From contig NZ_CP041405.1 of assembly GCF_007066085.1 (NCBI RefSeq), forward strand, positions 2,790,001-2,854,000: a DNA stretch of 64,000 nucleotides, read 5' to 3'. The notes below the pieces were generated by a model, which was not told the DNA's origin, made no database searches, and was given only the letters and a program-made list of their open reading frames with translations. The stretch comes from Paenibacillus thiaminolyticus (GTDB lineage: Bacteria > Bacillota > Bacilli > Paenibacillales > Paenibacillaceae). A program made the position numbers and the translations under genes. Positions 17,449-26,660 of the stretch are shown piece after piece (the stretch's first letter is position 1; each line of letters begins with the position of its first letter).

Positions 17449-18099
17449 TCAGGAACGTCTGCTTTCCAGCTTTAGTGAAGCGATCGACAGCACGTAATTG
17501 ACCACGAAGTACAGCAGCGCCGCAAACACGAACGTCGGAATGACGTAGTTGACATTCTGGCCGTTAATGATATTGACATGATTCATCAGCTCCGGCAGCG
17601 CAATGACGACCGCCAGCGACGTGTCCTTCAGCAGAGAGATGAATTGGCTCACCATGGGCGGCACCATGCGGCGCAGCGCGATCGGGAGCACGATATGCCT
17701 CAGCGTCTGCACCTGCGTCAAGCCGGAAGAACGCCCTGCTTCAATCAGGCCCTTCTCGACGGAATTCAGTCCGCCCCGCACGATCTCGGAGATCATCGCG
17801 GACTCGAAAATAACAAGCGCAATGACCGCGGCGGTAAATTTGTCAAGCTTAATGCCGAGCTGGGGCAGGGCGAAATAGGTAAAAAAGATAATCAGCAGCA
17901 GCGGCAGGTTGCGAATCATCTCGACGAGGACCGCGAATAATTTGCCCAGCACCGGCACCTTGGCGTACCGGACCGTGCCGACCAGGACGCTGATGACAAA
18001 GCTGAGTGCAATCGAGATCAGAGCCACCTCGATCGTAATGAGAAAGCCCTGCAGCAGAAATTGAATATTGACGGGGGACAGCGCTCCGAGAAAGTCCAT
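17449..18099 (-). CDS. Amino-acid ABC importer permease (GlnP-like)
   Basis: A 216-residue HisM/GlnP-type permease with five helices. FLQGFLITIEVALISIALS starts the His/Glu/Gln/Arg-opine domain; the EAA loop reads EAGRSSGLTQVQTLRHIVLPIALRRMVPP. Its ATG overlaps the stop of the preceding permease by one base (TAATG), so the two subunits are coupled and probably form a heterodimer. No terminator is seen before the kinase gene 95 bases on. Confidence 0.9.
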   Translation of the reverse strand: MDFLGALSPVNIQFLLQGFLITIEVALISIALSFVISVLVGTVRYAKVPVLGKLFAVLVEMIRNLPLLLIIFFTYFALPQLGIKLDKFTAAVIALVIFESAMISEIVRGGLNSVEKGLIEAGRSSGLTQVQTLRHIVLPIALRRMVPPMVSQFISLLKDTSLAVVIALPELMNHVNIINGQNVNYVIPTFVFAALLYFVVNYVLSIASLKLESRRS

Positions 18100-18770
18100 T
18101 AGGCCTCAACTCCTTTGCCGGTCTGATACTTCTGTTCCAGGAAACGAATGCCGAAGCTCAGCGGAATCGTCAAAAGCAAGTAAAACGCCGCGGCAAAAAT
18201 GTACGTGCTGAACGTGTCGAAGGTGTCGGAATTAATCAGATCGGCTTGGTACATCAAGTCCGAGGCCGACAGCACGGTCAAGATAGAAGAATTTTTTACT
18301 AGGTTCAAAAATTGGTTGCCCAACGGCGGAATGACTAATTTGATCGCCTGCGGCAGGATGACATGCCGCAATGCTTGAATATAGGTCAGCCCGGAGGAGC
18401 GTGCCGCTTCCATCTGTCCGGCGGGAACCGCCTGGATGCCGGCGCGAATCACCTCCGCGATAAAGGCAGAGGTATATACCGTCAAGGCGGTTAGTCCGGC
18501 CGCAAACGGCACCAGAAGGGCGCCCGTCAACAGCGGCAAGCCAACGAGAACAAAAATGGCGATCAGCATCAGCGGGATATTGCGAAGAAACTCGACATAT
18601 GCGGTGCCGAACCATTGCAGCGGCTTGATGGGGGTAATGCGGAATACGGCAATTACGGCGCCGAGGATAAAGCTCGCGAACAGTGAAATGACGCTGACTG
18701 CAACGGTCCCCCCCAATCCGATTAAGTAACGGTCGAGATGCTCGGTAAGGACGTTAAATTGAATCAACAT
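18099..18770 (-). CDS. Amino-acid ABC importer permease (GlnM-like)
   Basis: A 223-residue partner permease of the same family, with LIGLGGTVAVSVISLFASFILGAVIAV at the amino end and an EAA loop EAARSSGLTYIQALRHVILPQAI. I place the start at ATG 18770 because AAGGGGGAAACT precedes it; the open frame continues 12 codons upstream without a better site. Together with the next permease it forms the membrane pore of a glutamine-type importer. Confidence 0.9.
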   Translation of the reverse strand: MLIQFNVLTEHLDRYLIGLGGTVAVSVISLFASFILGAVIAVFRITPIKPLQWFGTAYVEFLRNIPLMLIAIFVLVGLPLLTGALLVPFAAGLTALTVYTSAFIAEVIRAGIQAVPAGQMEAARSSGLTYIQALRHVILPQAIKLVIPPLGNQFLNLVKNSSILTVLSASDLMYQADLINSDTFDTFSTYIFAAAFYLLLTIPLSFGIRFLEQKYQTGKGVEA

Positions 18771-18856
18771 AGTTTCCCCCTTCCAGGATGGGTCAGCTTC
18801 GGTCACGGTTTTCTAAAAAGGGGGCGAGCGCCTGCTCCCCCCTCACTGCACTTGGT

Positions 18857-19663
18857 TTAGTTCGGTTTTTTGCCGATCCATTTCTCAAAGATCCGGTCAT
18901 ATTCGCCACTGTCCTTCAGTTCCTTCAAGGTCTCATTGACCACTTTGACGAACTCTTCATCGCCTTTCCGGATTCCGATGCCATAAGGCTCATCCGTGAA
19001 GGTCTCATCCAGGACGCGGAAGTTGGTGTCCTGCTGCGCCATCCCGTACAGCAACGCATTGTCGGTCGTCAGGGCGTGGCCTTGGCCCGCTTTCAAGGCC
19101 GTAAACGCCTCGGCATAGTTCTCGAATTCAAGGATCTGCGCATCCGGCGCCGATTCGCGAATATTTTTGGCGGATGTCGATCCTTTGGCGGTCAACACTT
19201 TCGACTCCTTGGTCAGATCTTTGATGGAGTTGAGCGGGCTGTCAACGGGAACGAGCAGCGATTGGCCAGCCGTAAAATAAACGTCCGAAAAATCGATTTC
19301 CTTTTTCCGATCATCCGTAATCGTCATCGTTGCGATAATGAAGTCAATGTCGCCATTCTTCAGCATCGGAATGCGCGTTTTGGACGTCACTTCCATCAGC
19401 TCGATCGCGTTTTCGTCGCCGAGCACCTTTTTCGCGATCTGCTTCGCGATGTCGATATCGAGACCCTGCACTTCCCCGGTGCCCGGATCCTTCAGCCCGA
19501 ACAGATTCAGATCGTACTTCACCCCGGCAACGATTTTGCCTCTCTTTTTAATCTGGTCGATCGTTCCTTCGCTTCCGGCGGATGTTTGGGAGCATGCGGA
19601 TAAAGCGCTTACAAGTAATGCGGCGGCTACGGCCGCCCCGATAACTTTAAACCAACGTTTCAT
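18857..19663 (-). CDS. Amino-acid-binding lipoprotein (GlnH-like)
   Basis: A 268-residue extracellular binding lipoprotein. The signal peptide ends in a lipobox (VSALSAC), with the lipidated Cys near residue 25. The mature part is an SBP_bac_3 domain (IVAGVKYDLNLFG, GLDIDIAKQIAKK, MTITDDRKKEIDFS) as in glutamine- and glutamate-binding proteins, including the PYGIGIRKGD hinge strand near the end. Start ATG 19663 follows AAGGAGTG. It lies between the ATPase and the permeases. Glutamine rather than glutamate is inferred mainly from the GlnKL-type neighbours. Confidence 0.9.
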   Translation of the reverse strand: MKRWFKVIGAAVAAALLVSALSACSQTSAGSEGTIDQIKKRGKIVAGVKYDLNLFGLKDPGTGEVQGLDIDIAKQIAKKVLGDENAIELMEVTSKTRIPMLKNGDIDFIIATMTITDDRKKEIDFSDVYFTAGQSLLVPVDSPLNSIKDLTKESKVLTAKGSTSAKNIRESAPDAQILEFENYAEAFTALKAGQGHALTTDNALLYGMAQQDTNFRVLDETFTDEPYGIGIRKGDEEFVKVVNETLKELKDSGEYDRIFEKWIGKKPN

Positions 19664-19734
19664 TAAGAACACTCCTTTTTTATTCGATTCGATGCCGAGC
19701 TGCTATCTGGGTAACTTCGTGATCAAAAGCAGCC

Positions 19735-20463
19735 TTAGTGGTTTAATATCCGGCTGAGGAATACTCTCGCCCTCTCCTCCCGCGGGCTGGTAAAAAAGTC
19801 GGCCGGCTCCGCCTCTTCAATAATCCGTCCTTGATCCATAAACACGATGCGATCCGCCACTTCTCTCGCGAAGCCCATCTCATGGGTGACGACGACCATC
19901 GTCATTCCTTCCTTGGCCAGCGTTCTCATGACATCGAGCACTTCTCCGATCGTCTCCGGATCGAGCGCCGAGGTAGGCTCATCGAACAGCATAATTTTCG
20001 GCTTCATCGCCAATCCCCGCGCGATCGCGACGCGCTGCTGCTGGCCTCCCGACAGCTGTGACGGGTAAGCCTTCGCTTTATCGGCAATGCCCACCTTCTC
20101 CAGGTTCAACATCGCCGCCTGCTCGGCTTCTTGCCTCGACATGCCGGCGACTTGTATCGGAGCGAGCGTTATGTTTTCCAGCACGGTCTTATGAGGGTAC
20201 AGGTTGAAATGCTGGAACACCATCCCGATATTCCGACGCAATTGATTGATGTCGGTCGACTTATCATTGACCCGGACACCATCCACGATCAGCTCGCCGT
20301 CCGTAACCGCTTCCAAGCGGTTGATGCAGCGCACCATCGTGCTCTTCCCGGAGCCGCTCGGTCCGATGACGACGACCACTTCCCCCTGCTTAATCGACAA
20401 GTTAATATCCTTCAACACGTGGAATTTGCCGTAATGCTTGTTAATTTGATGGAATTGAATCAT
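19735..20463 (-). CDS. Amino-acid ABC importer ATPase (GlnQ-like)
   Basis: A 242-residue ATPase: Walker [11 protein letters not shown]-loop [17 protein letters not shown], signature [17 protein letters not shown], Walker [15 protein letters not shown], and switch His in [16 protein letters not shown]. The group is the polar amino-acid importer ATPases (GlnQ/ArtP). Its ATG at 20463 follows AAGGGGGG. It is the first gene of the cluster ATPase, binding protein, two permeases, kinase and regulator, all on the minus strand. Confidence 0.92.
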   Translation of the reverse strand: MIQFHQINKHYGKFHVLKDINLSIKQGEVVVVIGPSGSGKSTMVRCINRLEAVTDGELIVDGVRVNDKSTDINQLRRNIGMVFQHFNLYPHKTVLENITLAPIQVAGMSRQEAEQAAMLNLEKVGIADKAKAYPSQLSGGQQQRVAIARGLAMKPKIMLFDEPTSALDPETIGEVLDVMRTLAKEGMTMVVVTHEMGFAREVADRIVFMDQGRIIEEAEPADFFTSPREERARVFLSRILNH

Positions 20464-20534
20464 TGCTTTCCCCCCTTTGCGCCGGAATGAAATCGGTGAT
20501 AACAAACAGGTTAATAGGAAAACAACGGAAAACT

Positions 20535-20550
20535 ACCGAATCCGACAAAA
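20535..20550 (-). promoter_or_regulatory. Possible GlnL-type direct repeat
   Basis: On the minus strand TTTTGT-CGGA-TTCGGT lies about 70 bases upstream of the ATPase gene. B. subtilis GlnL is reported to bind TTTTGT-N4-TTTTGT; the spacing agrees exactly and the second half matches 4 of 6 bases. AT-rich DNA nearby makes chance agreement possible. Confidence 0.3.
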
Positions 20551-20621
20551 TTAAAATAATAAAATTTATAGGGAAATGCGCAGCATATCGATCGCGGACC
20601 TGCTCTCCCAAGGCCGGGCAC

Positions 20622-20660
20622 AAAAAAATCACCTTCAAGCCAGCGGCTTTCAAGGTGATT
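20622..20660 (-). terminator. Terminator after the NarL-type regulator
   Basis: On the minus strand AATCACCTT and AAGGTGATT enclose an inner AAGCC/GGCTT stem and are followed by seven T. It ends the sensor-kinase-regulator transcript 22 bases after the stop. Confidence 0.9.
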
Positions 20661-20681
20661 TTCTTCAACCTGTTCACAACG

Positions 20682-21362
20682 CTACAATTCCGGTCCGCCC
20701 TGCAGAAGATGATGCTTCATGGCATACTCGACAAGCTGGCTTCGGCGCGTTACATTCAGCTTATTCATCATTCTCGTCTTATGCGTATCGACGGTCTTGA
20801 TGCTGACCATCAATTCCCGGGCGGTCTCCACCAGGGTATAGCCTCTGGCGAGAAAGCGGAGCACTTCGATCTCCCGCGGGCTCAACAGCCGGTAAGGATC
20901 GCCGGCTTCCGAATTATGCGCCGTTTTTTTCAGCATCGACGACAGCAGTATCCGCGTTTCCTGCGGCCGCAGGTAGACATATCCGCTCATCACCGAATCA
21001 ATGGCTGTGTACAGCTCTTCATCCACCGCCGCCTTCGGAATATAGCCGGATGCTCCCGCCCGCATGATCGATGTGACATAATCTTCATCTTCATGCATGG
21101 TGAGGACGATGACTTTCGCCTGCTCATGGCGCTGCTTGATCTCGGCAAGCACCTGGATGCCGTCCAGGCGCGGCATGCTGATGTCGAGCAGCAACAGATG
21201 CGGCTGGACTTCCTCATACAGCCGCAGGGCCTCCACGCCATCGGCGGCTTCGCCCACCACCTGGAAGGAAGGCTTTTTGTGCAATAGCAGCTTCAAGCCT
21301 GCCCGGAGCAACGCGTGGTCATCCGCGATCATGATCTTGACGGTCTGAATGGTCTGTTCCAT
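20682..21362 (-). CDS. NarL/UhpA-type response regulator
   Basis: A 226-residue regulator: receiver domain with acidic pocket ADDH and phospho-acceptor Asp60 (LLLLDISMP), then a LuxR-type helix-turn-helix at about 155-215 (LSPREIEVLRFLARGYT, IKTVDTHKTRMMNKL). Start ATG 21362 follows AAAGGGGACAGTG; a GTG one codon upstream is possible. It overlaps the kinase gene by 44 bases. With the kinase and a PhnD-like lipoprotein it forms a three-component sensor facing a divergent organophosphate antiporter gene, its most likely target. Confidence 0.9.
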   Translation of the reverse strand: MEQTIQTVKIMIADDHALLRAGLKLLLHKKPSFQVVGEAADGVEALRLYEEVQPHLLLLDISMPRLDGIQVLAEIKQRHEQAKVIVLTMHEDEDYVTSIMRAGASGYIPKAAVDEELYTAIDSVMSGYVYLRPQETRILLSSMLKKTAHNSEAGDPYRLLSPREIEVLRFLARGYTLVETARELMVSIKTVDTHKTRMMNKLNVTRRSQLVEYAMKHHLLQGGPEL

Positions 21363-22791
21363 CACTGTCCCCTTTGTCCAGCGCTAGCGGGATGGACGCC
21401 CGAAGCTCGGTCCCGCCGGCACTCATCGTTGTCACATGGAAGGAACCGCCAAGGAGCTCGGCTCTTTCCTTCATGCCGTATATTCCGATCCGCTGCTGCT
21501 CGCGCGCCCGTACGAAATCTTCCGGATCGATGCCGTGACCATTGTCCTGAATCGTCAACTGAATGCGAGAATCGGAGACGTCCATCCTGATCTCAATCCG
21601 GCTCGCCGCCGCATGCTTCACGACATTGGTCAAGCTCTCCTGCAAAATCCGGTACAAGGCGACCGCGATATGACTGCCGATGGCGATATCCGCGTCGGGA
21701 ACGGACAGGAGCACCGCAATCTTGTGCTTCTCTTCGAATTTTTGCGCATATTTCTTGATGGCCGGAATCAAACCCAGCTCGTCCAAAATCGGCGGTCTTA
21801 ACTCTACCGCCAAATCCCGGATCTCCCGCAAAATCCCGGCCGCCATATCGCGGCTGGCATACAGCAGCTCCCGCTGCTCGGCATCCTTCGCTTCATTGGC
21901 CAGCACGCGCATCGTCACCATCAGCGACGTGAGCGCCTGGCTCGTCTCATCATGCAGCTCGCGCGAGATTCTCTTTCTCTCATCCTCCTGCGCGGACAGC
22001 AGCTTCAAGATCAGCGTATCCCGCAGCCGATCTTTGTGCTGCAGCTCGATCAGCAGCTTTTCGACTTCAATGTTGGAGTCAATCAGGTTATTTGCCATTT
22101 CATTGAACGCCTGCGCCAGCTTCCCTACCTCATCATCGCTCGTCACCTGCGCCCGCAAAGACAGCTTCCCGGCCGATATCCCGGTCGCCACGGCAACGAG
22201 ATCGTTGATCGGCTTCGTAATGAAGCGGGTAACATAATACGTAATGCCGGCCGTGGCCGCGCACACCACTAATGCCGCGACAATCAGTTCCCCGATTTTC
22301 ATAAAAATATAGGCCCGGGCCTGCGTCTCCTCCATGCCAACCCGTACGAATCCTACATCTCCCCCCTCGATGGGGACCAGGATGTCATGAATGCGGCCTT
22401 CATCCGTTAGCAGCGTAGCGGCCTGCTGCCCGTTCGAGCCATCGGGCAAGTGCGCGGTCCGGATGCCTCGCGGGAGTTGTCCGGAGAACGTGTCCCCGAC
22501 CAGACCGTTGTTACTGTTGAGGACCAGGATATAGCGAACATCTTCGTTCGTCTTCTGTGCCTGGGAGATGAGCAAGTGAAGCAAAAATTGATCATCCGTT
22601 AAAATGTAATCCGAGCTTAAAGCCGCAATATTGTGCGCGATATTGGCGCCGCGCTTCTTCAGTTCCTCTGCCATCATGCTCGTCAGCGAGTCCCAGATGA
22701 TCGAGCCGAGGACCAGTGCAAGAAAGATCAGGGCGGCGAAGATGGTGCCGAATATTTTCTGGTTAATCCGAAGCCTGCCCATCCATCTCAT
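21319..22791 (-). CDS. Sensor histidine kinase (HisKA_3, NarX/UhpB-like)
   Basis: A 490-residue kinase. Two membrane helices (about 10-30 and 165-190) bracket an extracellular domain of roughly 130 residues. A HAMP domain follows (RFITKPINDLVAVATGI), then the HisKA_3 box ISRELHDETSQALTSL with the phospho-acceptor His, and an HATPase domain (LQESLTNVVKHA, QDNGHGID, GIYGMKERAELLGG). The start ATG overlaps the stop of the upstream lipoprotein gene by four bases. This tight three-gene order suggests that the lipoprotein delivers the ligand signal to this kinase. Confidence 0.9.
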   Translation of the reverse strand: MRWMGRLRINQKIFGTIFAALIFLALVLGSIIWDSLTSMMAEELKKRGANIAHNIAALSSDYILTDDQFLLHLLISQAQKTNEDVRYILVLNSNNGLVGDTFSGQLPRGIRTAHLPDGSNGQQAATLLTDEGRIHDILVPIEGGDVGFVRVGMEETQARAYIFMKIGELIVAALVVCAATAGITYYVTRFITKPINDLVAVATGISAGKLSLRAQVTSDDEVGKLAQAFNEMANNLIDSNIEVEKLLIELQHKDRLRDTLILKLLSAQEDERKRISRELHDETSQALTSLMVTMRVLANEAKDAEQRELLYASRDMAAGILREIRDLAVELRPPILDELGLIPAIKKYAQKFEEKHKIAVLLSVPDADIAIGSHIAVALYRILQESLTNVVKHAAASRIEIRMDVSDSRIQLTIQDNGHGIDPEDFVRAREQQRIGIYGMKERAELLGGSFHVTTMSAGGTELRASIPLALDKGDSDGTDHSDRQDHDRG

Positions 22792-23738
22792 AGGCGGGGG
22801 CCTCGCGACGCAGGCTTGTCCCTGTAAGCGGTCTCATAGAGCCGCGGATCGAAGGGAACGAAGCGATCGATGAATAGCCCATCCAGTGCAGGCTTCATCG
22901 CTTCCTGCTCATGCATGGACAGAAAAATTTCTTGCAACATCCGCTTTTCTTCCTCCGGCAAGCTGCTGCTGATGACGACGGGACTGGTGCCTGCCGGCTT
23001 CGATTTGGCGATAATATACAAGGAATCAGCCAAGTCCGGGTTTTTCCGCTTGGCCTGCTCGTAGACCAGGCTGTTCACCGCCGCGGCATCCACGACCCGG
23101 TCAATGATGGCTTTGAGCGAGCTGTCATGATTGTAGGTATACACAGAGCGTCCGAAAAAATGCTCCGGCGTTTCCCCGATTTCCGCTAGCCGCTCACTAA
23201 TGAAAAAATAACTGGAATAGCTGGCAGGGTCGGTAATGGCGATGCTTTTCCCCTTCAAATCGTTAATATCGGTCATCCCGCTATCGCGATTGACGACCAG
23301 ATAACCATAATAATAGGGCACTCCCATTCGCTCCTGCATCGCAATCGCTTCAAGCCCCTCGGCTTGCTTTTGCTTATAGGTCAGATAGGCCCCTGACGAC
23401 AGCAGAGCGAGATCCGCCCCGCCATTCATCATTAACATGGTGATTTCATTGTAGCTCTTGCGCTGAATCAGTATCGCGGGCCGGTTCAGCTTCTCTCCCA
23501 CATAATCGGCAATCGCTTGATAATAATTGATGGTATCCGTCGGTGACAGCACACTGGAAATCGCCACTCGAACCGGTGAAGGCGAATCGTCCCGGGAATC
23601 GAGCGGCGCATTTTCCGTCTCGGCAAACACAATGTCATAGCTGGCACTCCCGGCCGTACACCCCGATATCATCGCGGCCAGCAGCATCAGAAGCAGCATC
23701 CTTCTCACGCCTGGCAGCCTGATCCTCATTCTATTCAT
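22788..23738 (-). CDS. PhnD-like substrate-binding lipoprotein, sensor component
   Basis: A 316-residue lipoprotein with lipobox AAMISGC. The mature part is a PhnD/phosphonate-type binding domain (VRVAISSVLSPTDTINYYQAIADYVGEKL, GADLALLSSGAY, DLKGKSIAITDPASYSSYFF). In S. aureus a related protein, HptA, binds hexose phosphate and works with the kinase HptS. No transporter permease or ATPase is adjacent, and the gene overlaps the kinase, so sensing rather than uptake is the likely role. AGGGAGGGAG lies about 13 bases before the ATG. Confidence 0.85.
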   Translation of the reverse strand: MNRMRIRLPGVRRMLLLMLLAAMISGCTAGSASYDIVFAETENAPLDSRDDSPSPVRVAISSVLSPTDTINYYQAIADYVGEKLNRPAILIQRKSYNEITMLMMNGGADLALLSSGAYLTYKQKQAEGLEAIAMQERMGVPYYYGYLVVNRDSGMTDINDLKGKSIAITDPASYSSYFFISERLAEIGETPEHFFGRSVYTYNHDSSLKAIIDRVVDAAAVNSLVYEQAKRKNPDLADSLYIIAKSKPAGTSPVVISSSLPEEEKRMLQEIFLSMHEQEAMKPALDGLFIDRFVPFDPRLYETAYRDKPASRGPRL

Positions 23739-24136
23739 GATGCGTGTAGGCTCCCTCCCTCGAAGGCGCCCATCTCGGAGGCGCTTTTTTGCATCCCCAA
23801 GTATAGCATGAAAAGCATGCCCTCTCTATATACGATGCCCTTTCCAATAGATTTTAAGAGTTTATGCCTACTCATCCCGGGCGGTGTAGGATTTTTTCCG
23901 ACATCACTCTCGATAACTCCTACAAAAAATCAGAACTTTGCTGATAGTATCGCAGCTTGCCTAAGCCCGATAATGAAAAGCGAGGAAAGCAAACAGAAAG
24001 ACAGGGGGGGTGGAATAAGACAGTGAACAGCCAATAGACAGCACGCTAATGAAACCGGTTCCCCAAACCGTTGAAATGCATCGTGCCCACCGTAATCATA
24101 TTTTATTATCAACAGCTAAGAATCGAGGTTGATCGC
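23739..24136. other. Divergent control region between sensor cassette and antiporter
   Basis: No gene here. A GCGCC/GGCGC hairpin with TTTTTT on the plus strand lies at about 23766-23791, inside the leader of the lipoprotein gene. An interrupted inverted repeat GTAGGA ... TCCTAC (about 23886-23925) lies between the two start regions and is a candidate regulator site. No sigma-A promoter stands out for either direction. Confidence 0.45.
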
Positions 24137-25501
24137 ATGATTTCCTTTTTGAAGCCTAGAGTAAGCGCTGCCAAGGTTCCGCCCGAGCAAGTCCAAAAAA
24201 CGTATAAGCGCTTCCGGGTCCAATCCTTGCTTGGTGTTTTCTTCGGCTACATGGCCTATTACATCGTTCGCAACAATTTTGCCTTATCGACGCCTCATCT
24301 TCAAAACGACCTCCACCTCAGCGCGACGGAAGTCGGTCTGCTGAGCAGCTGCATGCTCATTGCCTATGGAATCAGTAAAGGCCTGATGAGCAGCCTTGCG
24401 GATAAAGCCGATCCGAAAAGGTATATGGCGTTAGGCCTTCTCATGTGCGCGTTGGTCAATATTATGCTGGGCTTCTCTACGGCATTCTGGATGTTCGCCG
24501 GGCTCGTCATCTTGAACGGCATCTTTCAGGGAATGGGAGTCGGCCCCAGCTTCATCACGATCGCGAACTGGTTCCCGCGCAGACAGAGAGGCGTCGTCGG
24601 CGCCATCTGGAACATCTCGCATAATATCGGCGGCGGGATCGTTGCCCCTGTCGTTGGCGTCGGCTTCGCCATGCTTGGCCAGGAGCACTGGCAAGCGGCA
24701 AGCTATCAAGTGCCGGCGGCGGTTGCCATCGTGTTCGCCTTGATCGTATTGGCACTGACGAAGGGCTCTCCGGTCAATGAAGGCTTGCCGCCATTGAATG
24801 AAATGGTTCAAGATGACTCCGATCCGGCGATGAATGTCAAATCGGATTCCAAGCCGCCGGAAGATATGACCGTCTGGCAAATTTTCAAAAGTTATGTCTT
24901 GTTCAATAAAAACGCGTGGTTCGTCTCGTTCGTCGATGTATTCGTATACATGGTGCGCTTCGGTATTATCAGTTGGCTGCCGATCTATCTTTTGAATGTG
25001 AAAAATTTCACCAAAGCAGAGATGAGCGTCGCCTTTCTGTTTTTCGAATGGGCGGCCATCCCTTCCACGCTTCTGGTCGGGTACGTATCGGACCGGTTCT
25101 TCAAGGGGTACCGCATGCCGCCGGCTATCATTGCCATGGTCTTGATTTTCTTCTGCATCATCGGCTACTGGCAGAGCGGGTCGCTGGTGGTCACGACCAT
25201 CTTCGCGGCCATCATCGGATGTCTGATTTACATTCCGCAGTTCCTCGCTTCCGTGCAGACGTTGGAGGTCGTGCCCCCCTTTGCCGTTGGATCGGCGGTA
25301 GGTTTGCGCGGATTTATGAGCTATATTTTGGGCGCTTCCTTAGGGACTACCCTCTTCGGGTTCATGGTGGACCGGGTGGGCTGGAACGGCGGCTTCTATG
25401 TATTGCTGACCGCCGTAGTTTGCTGCATTATTTTCTGTATTCTGACCCATATGGGGGCCAAGGAAATGGAGCGTAACAAGCAGCAAGCTGTGAAATCGTA
25501 A
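24137..25501 (+). CDS. Organophosphate:phosphate antiporter (UhpT/PgtP family)
   Basis: A 454-residue MFS transporter of the OPA family with 12 helices. YMAYYIVRNNFALS, GLLSSCMLIAYGISKGLMSSLAD, NWFPRRQRGVVGAIWNISHNIGG and MVRFGIISWLPIYLL are family signatures. It exchanges an organic phosphate (hexose-6-P, glycerol-3-P or phosphoglycerate) for inorganic phosphate. Sequence alone does not separate UhpT from PgtP, and both subtypes can be paired with kinase-regulator systems. The ATG at 24137 follows GAGGTTGATCGC; the open frame reaches further back without a site. It is divergent to the sensor cassette. Confidence 0.88.
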   Translation: MISFLKPRVSAAKVPPEQVQKTYKRFRVQSLLGVFFGYMAYYIVRNNFALSTPHLQNDLHLSATEVGLLSSCMLIAYGISKGLMSSLADKADPKRYMALGLLMCALVNIMLGFSTAFWMFAGLVILNGIFQGMGVGPSFITIANWFPRRQRGVVGAIWNISHNIGGGIVAPVVGVGFAMLGQEHWQAASYQVPAAVAIVFALIVLALTKGSPVNEGLPPLNEMVQDDSDPAMNVKSDSKPPEDMTVWQIFKSYVLFNKNAWFVSFVDVFVYMVRFGIISWLPIYLLNVKNFTKAEMSVAFLFFEWAAIPSTLLVGYVSDRFFKGYRMPPAIIAMVLIFFCIIGYWQSGSLVVTTIFAAIIGCLIYIPQFLASVQTLEVVPPFAVGSAVGLRGFMSYILGASLGTTLFGFMVDRVGWNGGFYVLLTAVVCCIIFCILTHMGAKEMERNKQQAVKS

Positions 25502-25513
25502 GTTCAGTTCAGA

Positions 25514-25549
25514 GAAGCTCCTCCCGGGCAGATGCCCGACAGGAGCTTC
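25514..25549 (+). terminator. Hairpin terminator after the antiporter gene
   Basis: GAAGCTCCT and AGGAGCTTC with an inner CCCGGGC/GCCCGAC pairing, 13 bases after the stop. The T-run is poor (TTGT), so strength is uncertain. Confidence 0.6.
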
Positions 25550-25581
25550 TTGTCGTGCGGGCGGTGCTTGTGTCAAGAATG

Positions 25582-26607
25582 TTATTGGAGCTGGATGGTT
25601 TCAGCATAACTGTAGGGTATCAACTCATCATTCTGTGTTTCCTTCCAAGCCAATGTATCATGAGCAAAATCACTGATTTTACCTGAACCATAATATTCAA
25701 AATATTTTTGTACAAAACTTATCACTTCATGTTCTTGCGAAGTGAATAATTCATGTTCAAATTCCTCTAGCGAGGTAATTGTTATTCTGGTGAATCCATC
25801 CCGTTCCTCTTCCGTAGAAATCGAAATTTGATTCAATCCTTCAAGACATCCCAACACCATTTCATAATCTTTGGGGACAGGGCCGAATGGCTTGTGTATA
25901 TACGGTACACCACTGATCGACATTCGATTTCGTTTGTACATCAAAAAGTCAGCATACCATAGAAGCTTCATCAGCTTGGTTTTTAAAACTCCCTCCTGCC
26001 CGAAGTAGAAAATCATATGAAAAAACTTCTTCATATTGACCGCAGAAAATCCATTATTGACGGTGTTTTGGAAGGGTTTATATATCATTTCGAAGAGTTG
26101 CGAAGACATTCGTTCCAATTCATTTTCGGAAAAAAGCTGTGTAAACTTTTTCTCCACGGCATGCTGTTCTTCAGAAGTGAGCCTTACCTTGTTTTCTTCG
26201 TAGAACTTCAATATGGACTCTGGATTATTCTTTAGTAACTTCAGAACATGAATTTGGGTTGTTGAGGGCGAAGAACTTCCGCTTTCATACCTTTTTATCG
26301 TAGCAATTCCCATGTTCAAGATTTTTGAAAAGAGCGATTGAGTCAGGCCGAACTGCTGGCGTAACTCTTTAATCGACTCCGCATTGATCGAATGTTTATT
26401 TTCATATGCCTGGCTTAATTTTTTCAAGGTTTCCGTGCCCAATTTCTCATCGGTAACGTCATTTCCGCATATGTTACATTTCATATACTGCTCAATAATA
26501 TCAAATGGCTCCTTCCGGAATGTATACCTTGCTTCTCTTTCAAGAACCTCGACCTCACGTTCACATTGGCAATGATCGCAGAATCTGATTCTATTGTCAT
26601 ATTTCAT
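25582..26607 (-). CDS. MqsA-type antitoxin with C-terminal Panacea (SocA/DUF4065) domain
   Basis: A 341-residue antitoxin in three parts. Residues 1-55 carry paired zinc-binding cysteines (FCDHCQCE and KCNICGND) as in MqsA. Residues about 75-135 are a helix-turn-helix (IKELRQQFGLTQSLFSKILNMG, IKRYESGSSSPS). Residues about 195-320 form a Panacea/SocA domain (KLMKLLWYADFLMYKRN, GVPYIHKPFGPVPKDYEMVLGCL). The ATG at 26607 is chosen for GGAGGG six bases upstream; a GTG 16 codons earlier lacks a site. The gene follows the MqsR-like toxin in the same operon. It should neutralise the toxin and bind the two palindromes at 27037-27090. Base composition is more AT-rich than the neighbours, suggesting acquisition. 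Confidence 0.87.
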   Translation of the reverse strand: MKYDNRIRFCDHCQCEREVEVLEREARYTFRKEPFDIIEQYMKCNICGNDVTDEKLGTETLKKLSQAYENKHSINAESIKELRQQFGLTQSLFSKILNMGIATIKRYESGSSSPSTTQIHVLKLLKNNPESILKFYEENKVRLTSEEQHAVEKKFTQLFSENELERMSSQLFEMIYKPFQNTVNNGFSAVNMKKFFHMIFYFGQEGVLKTKLMKLLWYADFLMYKRNRMSISGVPYIHKPFGPVPKDYEMVLGCLEGLNQISISTEEERDGFTRITITSLEEFEHELFTSQEHEVISFVQKYFEYYGSGKISDFAHDTLAWKETQNDELIPYSYAETIQLQ

Positions 26608-26660
26608 AAGTGGCCCTCCATCATGTAATCGCTTCTTGACGAGCGTAATCTCCACCCGCC

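Noticed and set aside
24010..24080. cre site in front of the organophosphate antiporter
   Set aside because: ATGAAACCGGTTCCCC matches only about 13 of 16 consensus positions, with a core mismatch.
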